Below are positions 52,499-64,000 of a stretch of DNA of 64,000 nt, in pieces. The notes beneath the pieces were generated by a model. That model had not been told where the DNA came from. It searched no databases and saw only the letters and a program-made list of their open reading frames with translations. This DNA comes from Rutidosis leptorrhynchoides (lineage: Eukaryota; Streptophyta; Magnoliopsida; Asterales; Asteraceae): positions 146,887,501-146,951,500 of the forward strand of contig NC_092338.1 in NCBI RefSeq assembly GCF_046630445.1, read 5' to 3'. Position 1 is the stretch's first letter, and the number at the start of each line of letters is the position of its first letter. The position numbers were made by a program, and so were the translations under genes.

Positions 52499-52570
<72 letters not shown>
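52499..52570. repeat. (AAT)n trinucleotide repeat
   Basis: Trinucleotide run; the poly-Ile and poly-Asn frames across it are artefacts. Confidence 0.95.
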
Positions 52571-52572
<2 letters not shown>

Positions 52573-52796
52573 TGATACTAATACTAATGTTAATGAAAAT
52601 AATAATAATTTGTATTGTTTTCAAAATAATAATCATAATAATAATCGTAACCATAATAATGATCATAATACCTATATTAATAATAATAATAATATTAATA
52701 ATACTTCTAATACTCAATGATAATACTTAGTAATAACAATAATGATAATCATATTTAATTAATGACGGTAACAATAATAATTAACTTATCCCTAAT

Positions 52797-52898
<102 letters not shown>

Positions 52899-54211
52899 AG
52901 GTACTACCTTAATGAAAGGAGCTTAAAAAAATAAACACCTTTGCCGAGGCTCGAACCCACGACCTCTCGCTTAACCAATAACACCCCTAAACCATCCAAC
53001 TGTTCGTTCACTTCTGAAGTAAATAGGATTCTAATTTGTTTTAATCCGATTTTTTTCTGTATAACCATCTATTAACTAACCCGTGATTATCATAATCATT
53101 ATCATAATGGATCAAATATTTCTTAAGCCCAATTCTTGCAATCCATTAACAAGCAAGGCCTAAGTAGCAATTCCATATAAGGTTAAATGGCCCAAAATAA
53201 AAGTAATCCAAAGTCTAATATTAGTTATATTTATCGATCCATTAACCAAGAACAAAAGTTCCGTAACAGATCCGAATCATAGTAAGGTTTATGTGAGGTT
53301 CGATGGTGTTACACAGGAAGAAGATTGTAGCGGTAGCTATAGCAAGATCATAAACATAACACTAGTAGCGTATAAACCGCAAGATTATGAGTTTATGGTG
53401 GAGTTTGGGTGGTTTATTCGAACAACAGATTAAACGTAGTAGTAGCGATGTAATTGTAGCAAACGTGCAGTTTGATGGTAATTTTAGTGGTGATTCGAAA
53501 CAGAAAACATAATAGAGAAGAGAGAGTAAGGTTTCTAATGGTGGTATATATATGAGTGTGTTTTACGGATGTTACAGTAACAACTTTAGGGGTGGTTGTT
53601 CGATCGGAATCACAGTAGTAGAAGACATGGGTGATGGGTTGTGGTGATTAATAGAAGAGAGCATTAATAATTTATTAGATTCTAGTTTTGAGTTGATCAG
53701 GAAACGCATAGAAATATTAAAAATGGTGATGGTTATGGTTCGTTGGTGGTGATAAATGATACGGTGATGGTGTTGTACCGAATCAAAACATATAAAACAG
53801 AAGGCGAATGTGTTGGTTGTTATGGTGGTTTTGTGGTGTTAGGTTTGTGTTGAAGATGATGACGATAGCTAGGTTGTTTGTTAAAGGTGGTCGTGGGTGG
53901 TGCTCCGGTGGTGGTTGGCGGATAGAGGCTTGGTTATGGTGGTGATCTTCGGGTTCGAAGGTGATAATAGGTGTGGGTTGAGGGTGAATGATCTGTTACA
54001 ATATTGATGTAGAAAATGATATTGCAAGGATACTAAGTTATATATTTGGGAGTCTTTGTACGTATGAAAATGGAACAAATAAGATGAATTGAGAAGAACA
54101 CTAAGATGGGATGATGGGTATTCTTTTTTTTTTTTTATTTAAAAACTCTCAACTTACAGCATATATGTAATTTTTTTGTAACTAGTATATCCCAGACTTT
54201 CTTTTACAATC

Positions 54212-54220
54212 CTATTTATA
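54212..54220 (-). promoter_or_regulatory. TATA box of LTR 2c
   Basis: Minus strand TATAAATAG in the context AATTATAAATAGGATT. A C-rich, G-poor stretch follows downstream on the minus strand from about 54110, as expected for a transcribed plant leader. Confidence 0.5.
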
Positions 54221-55137
54221 ATTAAAATTGCAAAAGGCTTTTTCTCCTACCCAGGTACTAACATCCAAATCGGGTCATGTAGTGGTTTGTGTTGTGGACC
54301 AAGATGGATATATATTAATATGATACTGTGTGCATGTGTAATTATGTTTCACAAAGTAAGACATTGAATATATATAAAGTTATAGATTGGTCATATAATA
54401 ATATAATAATAATAGTTATTATTCCTATTAAATAAAACGTGCACTAGAACATTAGCAGCCTCTTAAATTCAATTTATCTGGCAACAGTTTTTACGGACTG
54501 TGTATCTTGCAAAACCAGTGATGGATAAAAGTGTTCAGAAAAATCCCATATTTTTAAATTAACTATATTTATTTATTTTGGTCATTATGGTATATAATTC
54601 GATCATTAATTTATTAAATAAAAATTACATCAACTGTCCCTCTCATTTATGGGTGAAATATAAAAAGTGTTAAAATTTAATAACTAGGTCCTAAATGCAT
54701 TTTTAGTAAGCTTAAAATTTATAGAACTCATTTTCGTATCACCGTTTATTTTAAAATTACATAAGTTTGAATTTAACTTGCTTAATATCAATCAAAACAT
54801 CAAACGAGTATTACAATCATTTAATATTTATTTTTAATATACTTTATTTATATATAGAGATATATTTTAAATAATAATTATTATAATATACTTTTCTTAT
54901 TAATTTTTAATATCAACAACATATAATACTTCAACTTATATTTCGAATTATTATTTATATATACATACACACATATCTATTTACAATTAATTGTTCGTGA
55001 ATCATCGGGCACAGTCAAAGGGTAACTGTTTACGTGAATATAATTCCAAAATTTTCGAGACTCAACATTACACACTTTGCTTATCATGTTGAAACCACAT
55101 AAAGATTAAGTTTAAATTTGGTCAGAAATTCCCGGGT

Positions 55138-56912
55138 TGATGTTGTAGCGTGAGGGTACGAAATAGTATTAATTTTACTACGAAATACTACAAAATATTA
55201 CACAAGTTTTAATTATTTTACGGATGGATATACCTAAACCTTGCTACAACACTTATAGGCAGTGTACCTAATCGTAGAGTAGTGTAGTTTTTAGTAAGTC
55301 CGGTTCGTTCCACAGGGAGCTCGTGAAGTTTAACGCTATATTTTTATAAAACTATATTTTTACAAAAATATATAAATATAAGTAGTATTATTATTATTAT
55401 AAAAGGGGGTTTTTACCGTTTAGTGACCGGTTTGTCGATTCTATATTTTAAGCGCAAAGATAAATGACGATTATTAAAGTGCGTAAAATAATGACAATAA
55501 ATAAAATGACAGTAAATAAAATTGCGAGTAATAAAATGACAGTAAATAAAGATACGATGAGAAATACAATAAAAGAATTATGCTTATTTAAACTTCCGTA
55601 ATCATGATGTTTGACGTGTTGATTTTAATTTATCACCATGGGTTAATTGTCCTTTGTCCTGGTTTATTTGATACGTCTATCTGGTTTTTGTCCATAATAG
55701 TCCATCGGTCATAAATATAAAGTGCGAGTATCCTCGTCAAATTACCCTTATACCCGAAGTCAAATATTCCAACTGATTAAGGATTTAAACTGTGACGCAG
55801 TTATCACTTCTATCAACAATTACACCAGTTATCACTGTATGTAATCCACCCCTGTTTTAATTAGTTTATGAATATTAATTTATCCACTTGATCAGAATGA
55901 ATAATCAATTACCCAACCCAATTGATTAATTAAATGATTATAACAGATTCCATATGAACGTCACTAAATAGGACAACCATAATCATTATTAATTATTAGG
56001 TTAATTAATTTAAAGATAGGTTCGACAGACTCCAATGAGTTGTCACTCAATTAGACAATACCCCCCATCTATTAATAGTCAATAGTCCAATTTCCACAAG
56101 TGTCGGTCTTTTGCCCAAACCTTAATTATGGTCCAAAGTTCAATAACCCCATCTTAATATTTTAGCCTAACATCACGATTACTTCGGCTCAAATAAGCAT
56201 AATAATAACTTAGTTACGAGACATTAATTTAAAAAGGAAGAACATAACTTACAATGATTATTTATAGCGTAGCGTTACACGGACAGAGTTCCGACTTAAA
56301 ACCTGTTAAACATTTGTTACACTACCCCAAAATTATTATTAAACTTAAAATTAAAATTAATATTATAAATATATATGTTACAAAGAAAGAGAATTGAAAA
56401 GGTGTATCTAAATTATCGATTTAGATGGCCTTTTATAGGCAAATGATAAATTGAAATTTTCACTTATGACCCCTGAACTATGCTCAATTAACAACTTTTT
56501 AATATTTAATATTATTCTTATTATGAATTATTTAAATATTATATTATATTCTTGTGCATAGTTGACTTGTACTTTCAGACCCGTTGCGTTGAGCGTTGAA
56601 AGTTGGTTCATGTGTCGGTTCCGGATTTTCGAACGTCCTTTCGCACAATTTTATATCGTGTTCTTTGCGTTTTGTAACTTGTACTCTTGTCGTTTTTAGA
56701 CGTTCCTCATCAATAATTTGAACCTTTTTTATTGTATCTTGTACTTTTTAGCTTTTTGGACCTTTGCGTCTTCAATTCGTCGTTTTCGCCTTTTGTCTTC
56801 GCACTTATTAAATATAAACGAATATTACTTGAAAATGGAACAATTGCAACTAAAATCTTGTCTTTCTTGGGGAATAATGCTATGAAATATATGTTCCTTT
56901 TTAGCCTTATCA
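55138..56912 (-). repeat. Athila-like LTR D (3' LTR of copy 3)
   Basis: Plus-strand TGATGTTGTAGCG to TAGCCTTATCA, 1,775 bases. Confidence 0.9.
56429..56437 (-). promoter_or_regulatory. TATA box of Athila-like LTR D
   Basis: Minus strand TATAAAAGG (CCTATAAAAGGCC), a consensus plant TATA box, at the place of the TATAAAAC in LTRs A-C. Just downstream the minus strand has the hairpin ATCTAAATCGATAATTTAGAT-like sequence. Confidence 0.6.
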
Positions 56913-56929
56913 ATATCCCCACACTTGAG
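56913..56929 (-). promoter_or_regulatory. polypurine tract, copy 3
   Basis: Minus strand CTCAAGTGTGGGGATAT directly before LTR D. Confidence 0.8.
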
Positions 56930-59267
56930 CGTTGCTTGTCCTCAAGCAATACAGTCTTGAAATAAAAACATACTAGAATCACTTCTTTATTCTTCACACT
57001 TTATACATCAGTGATTTTGATACGATGTTATAAACAATGATAGTAACGATAGAACCATGGTTAAAGGTGGTTGTGCCATCCACAGTTGCCTCGGGTTTAG
57101 GTCAACGACACTTGCAATCAAATAGCCGATTTACTTTCGGTTTCCAAAGCAAAGTGCACATTTGAAAGGCGGTTTACAGTCCCACATGACTATAAAAATT
57201 TAGATCCTTAAGGAAATTGGATCTTTATGAAAACATTTGATCTTTTGAAAATTCAAGCTAGATTTTACCCTAGACAAGTTTTCTGATTTGATCCTTCATT
57301 GGTGTTGCAAAATATATTTGTGGATCAATATTTTGGCTAAAACTTTTAGGTTCGTGTAATCCACTGTTATCCCGGTATCGGAAAGCACACATCCAGTTTA
57401 CTTGTTCCGTATATTACCTTTCGGTAAACTACCGTCCGGTTGTAAAGGAAAGCGATGAACAAGAAACTGTTAAGGCAATGTCCCGTGACATGCAGATGAT
57501 TATGGTCTTTTAACGTGTCGGATGCTAGTACTATCCTTGGTATGAGCAATAGTAAAGATCATCCTATAATTTTTCGGTCTGGCACAAGGTCCTGTCTCCG
57601 ACCATGCTATGCAACCACCGTTCTTACGGTTGATACCCGATTTGGTTCAGGTGACCTAATGAATTCCAGGTGAATTCCTAGGATTTTACGTTCAATGGTA
57701 ATGAACGCATTGAAAATGGGTTTTCAGAAAACAAATCGGTTTGTATTTTTGATCAAAATATTTTCTCGTTCAAGCCCGAGTTTAGATATCATCGAATTCC
57801 ATGAGTTTGAATTCTCAATCTTTAAGGACAATCTCTAGGATTGAGTATTATCAGTCTTAAAAGCTGATTTTTAATCTTTAAGGAGATTATCCTTTTCTGG
57901 GGATCTGATTCATTAGTCTTATCAAGCTAATTTGCACGGTGCCTCCCCATTGTACGAGATAAATCCTTCTCATAGTTAGGATAAATCTGACCACTTGGCG
58001 ACCCTGTTTGATGCTGAGGTCCGTGGATTTCCTGCTGATTTTAGAGATGACTTTTCTAGATTTTTCGTCAACCTACAGCTGGTCTGGACGACAACTTCAT
58101 GACCTAAATCAAGAAGCGCGTGTCTTTTTCGGAAGACTTTACTTCCTTCTAATGATGGAATTGATTCATCGTGTAGATCCATCTCTTCTTTTCTTTCATC
58201 GGGTAAAACAGTTGATTATCATCCAAAACAAAAGTATTTTCAATTGTTTGTACAAAAATATGTGATATATTTTGAATAACTTGGTAGAGTTTTCACACAC
58301 TTGGCTTTTATTTATGTTTTTCTTTGCCTTTTTCTCCTCTATTCCATTCTTAAATGAATTCTAACATTTTGGTTGTTTCTCAATTTATGTCCTTTCCGAG
58401 GTAACGATAATTTCGGCATTAACACCTAGTTTTCATCGTTCATAAATATGTATAAACATGATTTTGACTTCATTTAATTGAAAATTTTTCAAATTTTCAC
58501 AAAATTTGGCAAATAAACCAAGTATAAACCCGAGAGAATTTATAACCCTTCCCCACACTTGAGATCATGCAATGCCCTCATTTGCATGAAATCAGACTAT
58601 AATTATAAATTCATGAGGGTGATTAGTGTAGAAAAGTGATTAAAAATACCGAATTTGTAATTACAAAGCTCGTTGAATGATTGATGGCGCCTCATCGTTC
58701 ATTCCTTCATTTGTTATATCACATTTGTTGTTTTGTGTCTTGTCGTCAAAATTAGTACCTTTTGCTGAACTTAATGACAGTCTTTGAAAGTGCACTGTTT
58801 TACCCTGTTTTGTATATAACATAAAATACAAACATACATAATTTTGAAGTTGGGTATATTACCCCACGTTCAAAAATTTATAAAATCTAATATTTTTTTT
58901 GGCATACTTTAAATCAATTAAATTAAAAATAATGATAATAAAATTTCTCGTCCCGCCCTCGGTTAAAGTAATTTCGGCTCAACGACCTAGTCTTCAACTC
59001 ACGACGAATTTTAGAAATCATTTTTTTTCAACTTAATGAAATAAAGTAAATTTTTGTTTTTAAAAACACACAAAACTTAAATTTAAAAAGCATATTAATT
59101 TCATATAAAACCTACAAAGCAAAAATTCAGAATGGAGGGAGAAAACTAGTTCTTTAGTGTCTGCTAGCGGAAAAGACCAATCGGATTCCATTCTCGGAAC
59201 TACACGAGAACAGAACAACTAACTCTAGATAGCATTTTCTTTTTAGAACATTTGAATCTCCCCACAC
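56930..59267 (-). other. 3' noncoding region of copy 3
   Basis: About 2.3 kb from gag-pro stop to PPT, collinear with units 1 and 2 and lacking their (AT)n tract. It has extra sequence near 57050-57170 and 58650-58710. The block at about 57985-58180 is the best-conserved part. PPT-like AAGTGTGGGG recurs near 58553 and 59262. No pol or env frame. Confidence 0.75.
57976..58182 (-). other. conserved block (ORF-like) in 3' noncoding region
   Basis: A 68-codon minus frame (MDLHDESIPSL... to WSDLS) is matched by the 3' 68 codons of a 111-codon frame in unit 1 (18142-18477) with only four or so residue changes; in unit 2 it is cut by a stop near 40087. The plus strand is also open in all three. It could be a small protein, a structured RNA or an exon relic. 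I do not recognise it. Confidence 0.35.
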
Positions 59268-61985
59268 TTAGGTAGCCGTGGTGTCAGAATTGTGATTAAC
59301 TTCATCGTTAATTTCTCTTGGTCCATAATCAACTTGCATATCCGTGACTTTTTCTTTAAGCCATTGGTCGGATTCCTGTGTAATATCCACAATTTCAACT
59401 AGTTTCTCCTTTTCTTTAGGTGATAGATTGGATACTAACCGGTTACATAACTTAAAGTTCCCCTTGGTTCTAGCATCGCGAATCCGTTTAATAAGTTTCT
59501 TCATTGACCTATTAATAATGGGATCATTTAATTTCGTATCAACAACGGGGTTCTTTGTTATCATGTCATCATTAGGTGTTACTTCATTTTTCCCACACTT
59601 AGGCGTTTCATTATTGCTAAGTATTACCGTTGGAGTTGGTAAAACCACATGGTTCTTACCAATTGTTTTTACTGGTTCAACGGTTTTGGCTGGTGGAGAT
59701 TTAGACTTTCGAATCATAAAGGTGATCGATTTGTCACCACTTTTAAGTGTCATTCTTCCATTTCCTACATTAAATAACGCCTTGGTGGACGCTAAGAATG
59801 GCCGACCTAAAATTAGAGAAATGTTTGGGTCCTCTTCTATGTCAATGACAATAAATTCGACTAGAAAGGTTAAATTGCCTACTTGAACGGGTAGGTTGTC
59901 AGCAATTCCAACTGGGTGCTTAATGGTTTGATCAAAGAGTCGAACACTCATATCCGTTGGACTTAACTTACCTACACCTAATCTCTTATATAAGGAAAGA
60001 GGCATAACACTTACACTTGCACCTAAATCTGCTAGTGCATCATACATGACACAATCACTAATTAGACAAGGAACAATAAATTCACCCGGATCACCTACCC
60101 TAGGTGGAGGTTTTGGTGGAACTGTATTCACCGGGTTTACTTCTACGGCTTTTGTTTCTTGTACTTTCTTATTCTTTTTCTTCTTCTTCTTTCCAGAAGT
60201 ATCACAATCTTTATTACTTATTACTTGCTCATACTCAACTCCTTTTCTTGGAAACGGGATGGGTGGTTTGTATGGTGCCACCACTGGCTTTACATACTCG
60301 GGTGGTGGTGATGTAACTTCTTCATTGTTACTCTCATCTAAAACCTTCCCATCTTCTGGTGCTGGTTTTTCAGAATTCGTTGAAACCATATTAACATTCT
60401 CATTCCGAGGATTTACTTCAGTGTTACTTGGTAGCTTTCCTTGTTCCCTCTCACTCATCATGCTAGCAAGAGTACCTACGTGTTTTTCAAGATTCAAAAT
60501 GGAAGCTTGTTGAGTTCTTAATGACTGATCAAACCTCTCGTTCGTTTGGGTTTGAGATGTAATGAATTGTGTTTGAGATTCAATCAGCTTTGCCATCATT
60601 TCTTCTAGATTTGGCTTTTTCTCTTCGGGTTGTTGTGGTGGTTTATACAAGCTAGGTCTTTGTTGATTGAAAGTGTTGTTTTGAGTTGGTTGGTTATTCG
60701 GACCTTGTTGGTTATACGAGTTGTTGTTTGGTCCATTTGGATTGTAAAGAATGTTTTGATTTCGATTGAAGTTTAGCTTTGGCGGTTGATAATTATTTTG
60801 ATAATTATTTCCCGGCCTTTGGTTCATATAGAAAACATTCTCTCGTTGTTCCATGGTTGGTTCAATGTGACAATCTTTCAATAAGTGTGGTCCACCGCAT
60901 AGCTCACAACTGATTCGTATTGCGTGAATATCTTTATTCATCTTTTCCATTCGTCTTTCGAAAGCATCTATTTTTGCGGAAACGGAATCAAAGTCATGGC
61001 TAGAATCGGCTCTAGCCGCTTTAGATGATCGAAAGATATCTTTTTCTTGATGCCACTCATGAGAGTGGGAGGCTGTATTATCAATAATTTTGTAAGCTTC
61101 AGTTGCGGTTTTCTTCATGATGGAACCACCAGCTGTTATGTCGATGTCTTTTCTTGTAGCGATGCCTACGCCTTTATAGAAGATTTGCACTATTTGAAAA
61201 GTATCTAATCCGTGTTGAGGACATCCTCTCAACATCCTTCCGAATCTTGTCCACGCCTCATATAATGTTTCATTTGGCTTTTGCGCGAATGTAACAATTT
61301 CTCCTTGAAGTCTCACGGCTTTGGATGCCGGAAAGAATTGTTTAAGAAATTTTTCTACTAAAACATCCCATGTATCAATCGCCCCTTCAGGTAACAATTC
61401 TAACCAATCTTTGGCTTCTCTCTTTAAGGTCCAGGGAAATAACATGAGTTAGATCTGTTCATCCTCCACTTCTCGGATTTTAAATAGTGTGCAGATCCTA
61501 TTGAACGTACGAAGATGTTCGTTTGGATCTTCCTTCGGTGCACCACTATATTGGCACTGATTAGTTACCATGTGTAGGATTTGTCCTTTGATTTCATAAT
61601 CTGGCGCATTAATGTCTGGCTTAATAATGGCGTGACCTTGGCCCGTGCGTGTGGCTCTCATTCGGTCTTCCATACTTAGAGGTTCCAGATTTTCCATAAT
61701 TGAATTTGTTGAATACGAATCACTAGAAGATTCTGATTTAATGGTTTGTGGTTCAGGAGGAATGATTAGTGGTTCAGGATCTCTGAATTGTCCTTGAATA
61801 TCCTCCGGGTTCTTAGTTGTGAAGTCGGGTTCAAAAGATGGATTGTCGGAAATTTGAGTTGGAGTTCTTGGTCGACTAGATGACGATTCTAAAGAAAAAT
61901 CAACGGCGGCAATATTGGCTAGATGTCTTGATCTGGTTACAGGCGGTGAACGTATGAAAGGTGGTGAACGTTTTGCTCGGTGCAT
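59268..61985 (-). pseudogene. gag-pro: Athila-like gag-pro, copy 3 (one nonsense codon)
   Basis: The frame runs from ATG 61985 to the stop at 59268, about 905 codons, broken only by TAA for Tyr at 61446-61448. N-terminal part: basic start (RAKRSPPFIRSPPVTRSR) and acidic/Pro linker. Retrotransposon gag domain: HLRTFNRICTLFKIREV, MLFPWTLKREAKDWLELLP, FLKQFFPASK, LYEAWTRFGRMLRGCP. Knuckle CELCGGPHLLKDC (residues 180-192 of the 725-codon part). Pro/Gln/Asn linker, then the Athila motif VAPYKPPIPFPRKGVEYEQV (390-409). Protease: DLGASVSVMPLS with Asp 473, and ILGRPFLAS (545-553). The ~170-residue C-terminus is unrecognised. No RT or integrase follows, as in the other two copies. Confidence 0.92.
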
Positions 61986-62289
61986 TCACAGAATATCCTA
62001 TTAGTTATAAAAATAAGAAAAACTTATATAAGTTGTCCAATTAATAGACTTTTCTGATTTTGCCCACGTTTCGAATAGCCAAAAGATGCAGCAGGAAGCC
62101 AGGACCCTTTAAATCGGAAGCCCACAACTTGCCACTAACAAATCCAACTATTACTACGAACCAGAAAAATGTCAACGTCTATTAACTTAACCGCTTAAAT
62201 AATTTTTCTTTCCGTTTGAAGAATTAGATAAGAAGTAAAGAAAATTCTATATCCTATAACTAGAGCGTCGAGAAATAAGAAAGAAAAAG
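61986..62289 (-). other. gag-proximal leader of copy 3
   Basis: Collinear with the leaders of units 1 and 2 up to the GCGTCGAAAAATAA repeats; no gene. Confidence 0.65.
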
Positions 62290-62890
62290 ATTGCGCGTCG
62301 AAAAGTGTCGAAAAATAAAAAGCTCGAAAAATAAGCGTCGAAAAATAAAAATAAGAAGGTAGCACGAAAAATGGCGTCGCAAAATTCTAAAGCACCTAAA
62401 TCTTAGTCTAAGGAATAAGCACTTAAGGGATTTTACGGCAAAGCCTAAAAATCTAGAAATAAAAAAAATAACTACGCCAAAAATAAACTTAATACTAAAA
62501 GTTGCGACTATAATCTAAAAATCTAAATGAAATAAAACTTAAAAAAAAAATATTATTATTTATTATTTTTTTTAAAATTTTTTTTTTTTTTAAAAAAAAA
62601 ACGATTTTTTTTTTACAATTTTTTTTATATTTTTTTTTTAAGTTTTATTACCTTTAGATTTTTAGATTATAGTCGCAACTTTTAGTATTAAGTTTATTTT
62701 TGCCGTAGTTATTTTTTTTATTTCTAGATTTTTAGGTTTTGCCGTAAAATCCCTTAAGTGCTTATTCCTTAGACTAAGATTTAGGTGCTTTAGAATTTTG
62801 CTACGCCATTTTTCGTGCTACCTTCTTATTTTTATTTTTCGACGCTTATTTTTCGACCTTTTTATTTTTCGACACTTTTCGACGCGCAAT
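62290..62890. repeat. large inverted repeat (260-bp arms) abutting LTR E
   Basis: Left arm about 62290-62550 starts ATTGCGCGTCGAAAAGTGTC. The right arm, about 62631-62890, is its reverse complement, ending CACTTTTCGACGCGCAAT. The spacer is ~80 bases of A/T runs. Arms differ at a handful of sites (for example GCTCGA versus GGTCGA, GGCGTCGC versus GGCGTAGC). The right arm stands where the rest of the leader and the PBS should be, and the last T is the first base of LTR E. Confidence 0.9.
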
Positions 62891-64000
62891 GATGTTGCAG
62901 CGTGAGGGTACGAAATAGTATTAATTTTACTACGAAATACTACAAAATATTACACAAGTTTTAATTATTTTACGGATGGATATACCTAAACCTTGCTACA
63001 ACACTTATAGGCAGTGTACCTAATCGTAGAGTAGTGTAGTTTTTAGTAAGTCCGGTTCGTTCCACAGGGAGCTCGTGAAGTTTAACGCTATATTTTTATA
63101 AAACTATATTTTTACAAAAATATATAAATATAAGTAGTATTATTATTATTATAAAAGGGGGTTTTTACCGTTTAGTGACCGGTTTTTCGATTCTATATTT
63201 TAAGCGCAAAGATAAATGACGATAATTAAAGTGCGTAAAATAATGACAATAAATAAAATGACAGTAAATAAAATTGCGAGTAATAAAATGACAGTAAATA
63301 AAGATACGATGAGAAATACAATAAAAGAATTATGCTTATTTAAACTTCCGTAATCATGATGTTTGACGTGTTGATTTTAATTTATCACCATGGGTTAATT
63401 GTCCTTTGTCCTGGTTTATTTGATACGTCTATCTGGTTTTTGTCCATAATAGTCCATCGGTCATAAATATAAAGTGCGAGTATCCTCGTCAAATTACCCT
63501 TATACCCGAAGTCAAATATTCCAACTGATTAAGGATTTAAACTGTGACGCAGTTATCACTTCTGTCAACAATTACACCAGTTATCACTGTATGTAATCCA
63601 CCCCTGTTTTAATTAGTTTATGAATATTAATTCATCCACTTGATCAGAATGAATAATCAATTACCCAACCCAATTGATTAATTAAATGATTATAACAGAT
63701 TCCATATGAACGTCACTAAATAGGACAACCATAATCATTATTAATTATTAGGTTAATTAATTTGAAGATAGGTTCGACAGACTCCAATGAGTTGTCACTC
63801 AATTAGACAATACCCCCCATCTATTAATAGTCAATAGTCCAATTTCCACAAGTGTCGGTCTTTTGCCCAAACCTTAATTATGGTCCAAAGTTCAATAACC
63901 CCATCTTAATATTTTAGCCTAACATCACGATTACTTCGGCTCAAATAAGCATAATAATAACTTAGTTACGAGACATTAATTTAAAAAGGAAGAACATAAC
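62890..64000 (-). repeat. Athila-like LTR E (5' LTR of copy 3), cut by window end
   Basis: Starts TGATGTTGCAGCGTGAGGG and follows LTR D almost base for base to 64000 (about 1.1 kb). The TATA-box region would lie beyond the window. Confidence 0.9.

Larger units (their letters stand above)
55138..64000 (-). mobile_element. Athila-like copy 3 (second subfamily), runs past window end
   Basis: LTR D (55138-56912), 3' noncoding region, gag-pro, leader and LTR E (62890 on). The LTRs differ at about 6-7 positions over the 1.1 kb that can be compared, so the copy is young. Relative to units 1 and 2 it is a distinct subfamily: LTRs start TGATGTTG(T/C)AGCGTGAGGG, lack the CATGCGATCGCATG palindrome and have a better TATA box. 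It inserted into LTR 2c (left flank CGGGT). The PBS is missing and an inverted repeat abuts LTR E. Confidence 0.88.

Noticed and set aside
62551-62630. Poly(A) tail of a SINE or LINE at the A/T runs in the hairpin centre
   Set aside because: Runs of A and T alternate on both strands at the symmetry centre of the inverted repeat; no SINE A/B boxes or LINE frames adjoin.

Overview
The window is plant nuclear heterochromatin: a nest of LTR retrotransposons, AT-rich, with many (AT)n tracts and no intact host gene, rRNA or tRNA that I can support. Leader sequences match the plant primer-binding-site classes: initiator-Met tRNA for the chromoviruses (Ty3/gypsy, Tekay-like) and Asp tRNA for the Athila/Tat-like family. 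LTR style (TGTAGTGACCCGAAC..., TGTAACGACCCGG...) reminds me of Asteraceae, but that is only an impression.

Layout, by order of nesting. (0) 1-743 is the 3' end of a chromovirus LTR, and 744-3329 is non-TE or unidentified DNA with an (AT)n tract, a degenerate CGTAAA array and a promoter/5'UTR-like stretch. (1) E1, the oldest resident element, is a plus-strand Tekay-like chromovirus. Its 5' LTR is in three pieces (3330-4134, 14508-15298, 47352-48042) and its decayed gag-pro-RT runs 48463-51118, where it is cut. (2a) 4135-14502 is a minus-strand non-autonomous element with two 3.7-kb LTRs and no gag-pol, inserted in the E1 LTR (TSD TGCAT). (2b) 15299-47346 is a minus-strand Athila/Tat-like tandem, LTR-internal-LTR-internal-LTR, inserted in the same E1 LTR. 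(2c) 51119-55137 is a minus-strand chromovirus LTR that cuts the E1 RNase H. (3) Two later insertions lie inside these. E3 (19595-33105, TSD CTTAG) is a complete plus-strand chromovirus inserted in copy 1 of the Athila-like tandem. The third Athila-like copy (55138 to beyond 64000) is inserted near the end of LTR 2c.

The main discoveries are as follows. E3 carries two extra sense ORFs between PBS and gag: a Glu-rich acidic ORF and an F-box protein ORF (F-box plus Sel1-like repeats, related to plant At2g35280-type F-box proteins). This looks like a retrotransposon that captured a host ubiquitin-ligase adaptor. All three Athila-like copies encode only gag and an aspartic protease (about 905 codons) that ends at the same place, followed by about 2.4 kb of conserved noncoding DNA and no RT or integrase; this is a gag-pro-only, presumably helper-dependent family. 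The third copy lacks a PBS and has a 260-bp-armed inverted repeat abutting its 5' LTR. Element 2a has an antisense 57-codon ORF with its own TATA box that encodes two predicted membrane helices. Hairpin and palindrome modules recur in LTRs and leaders.

All identity levels quoted are by-eye estimates; no alignment or database search was run.
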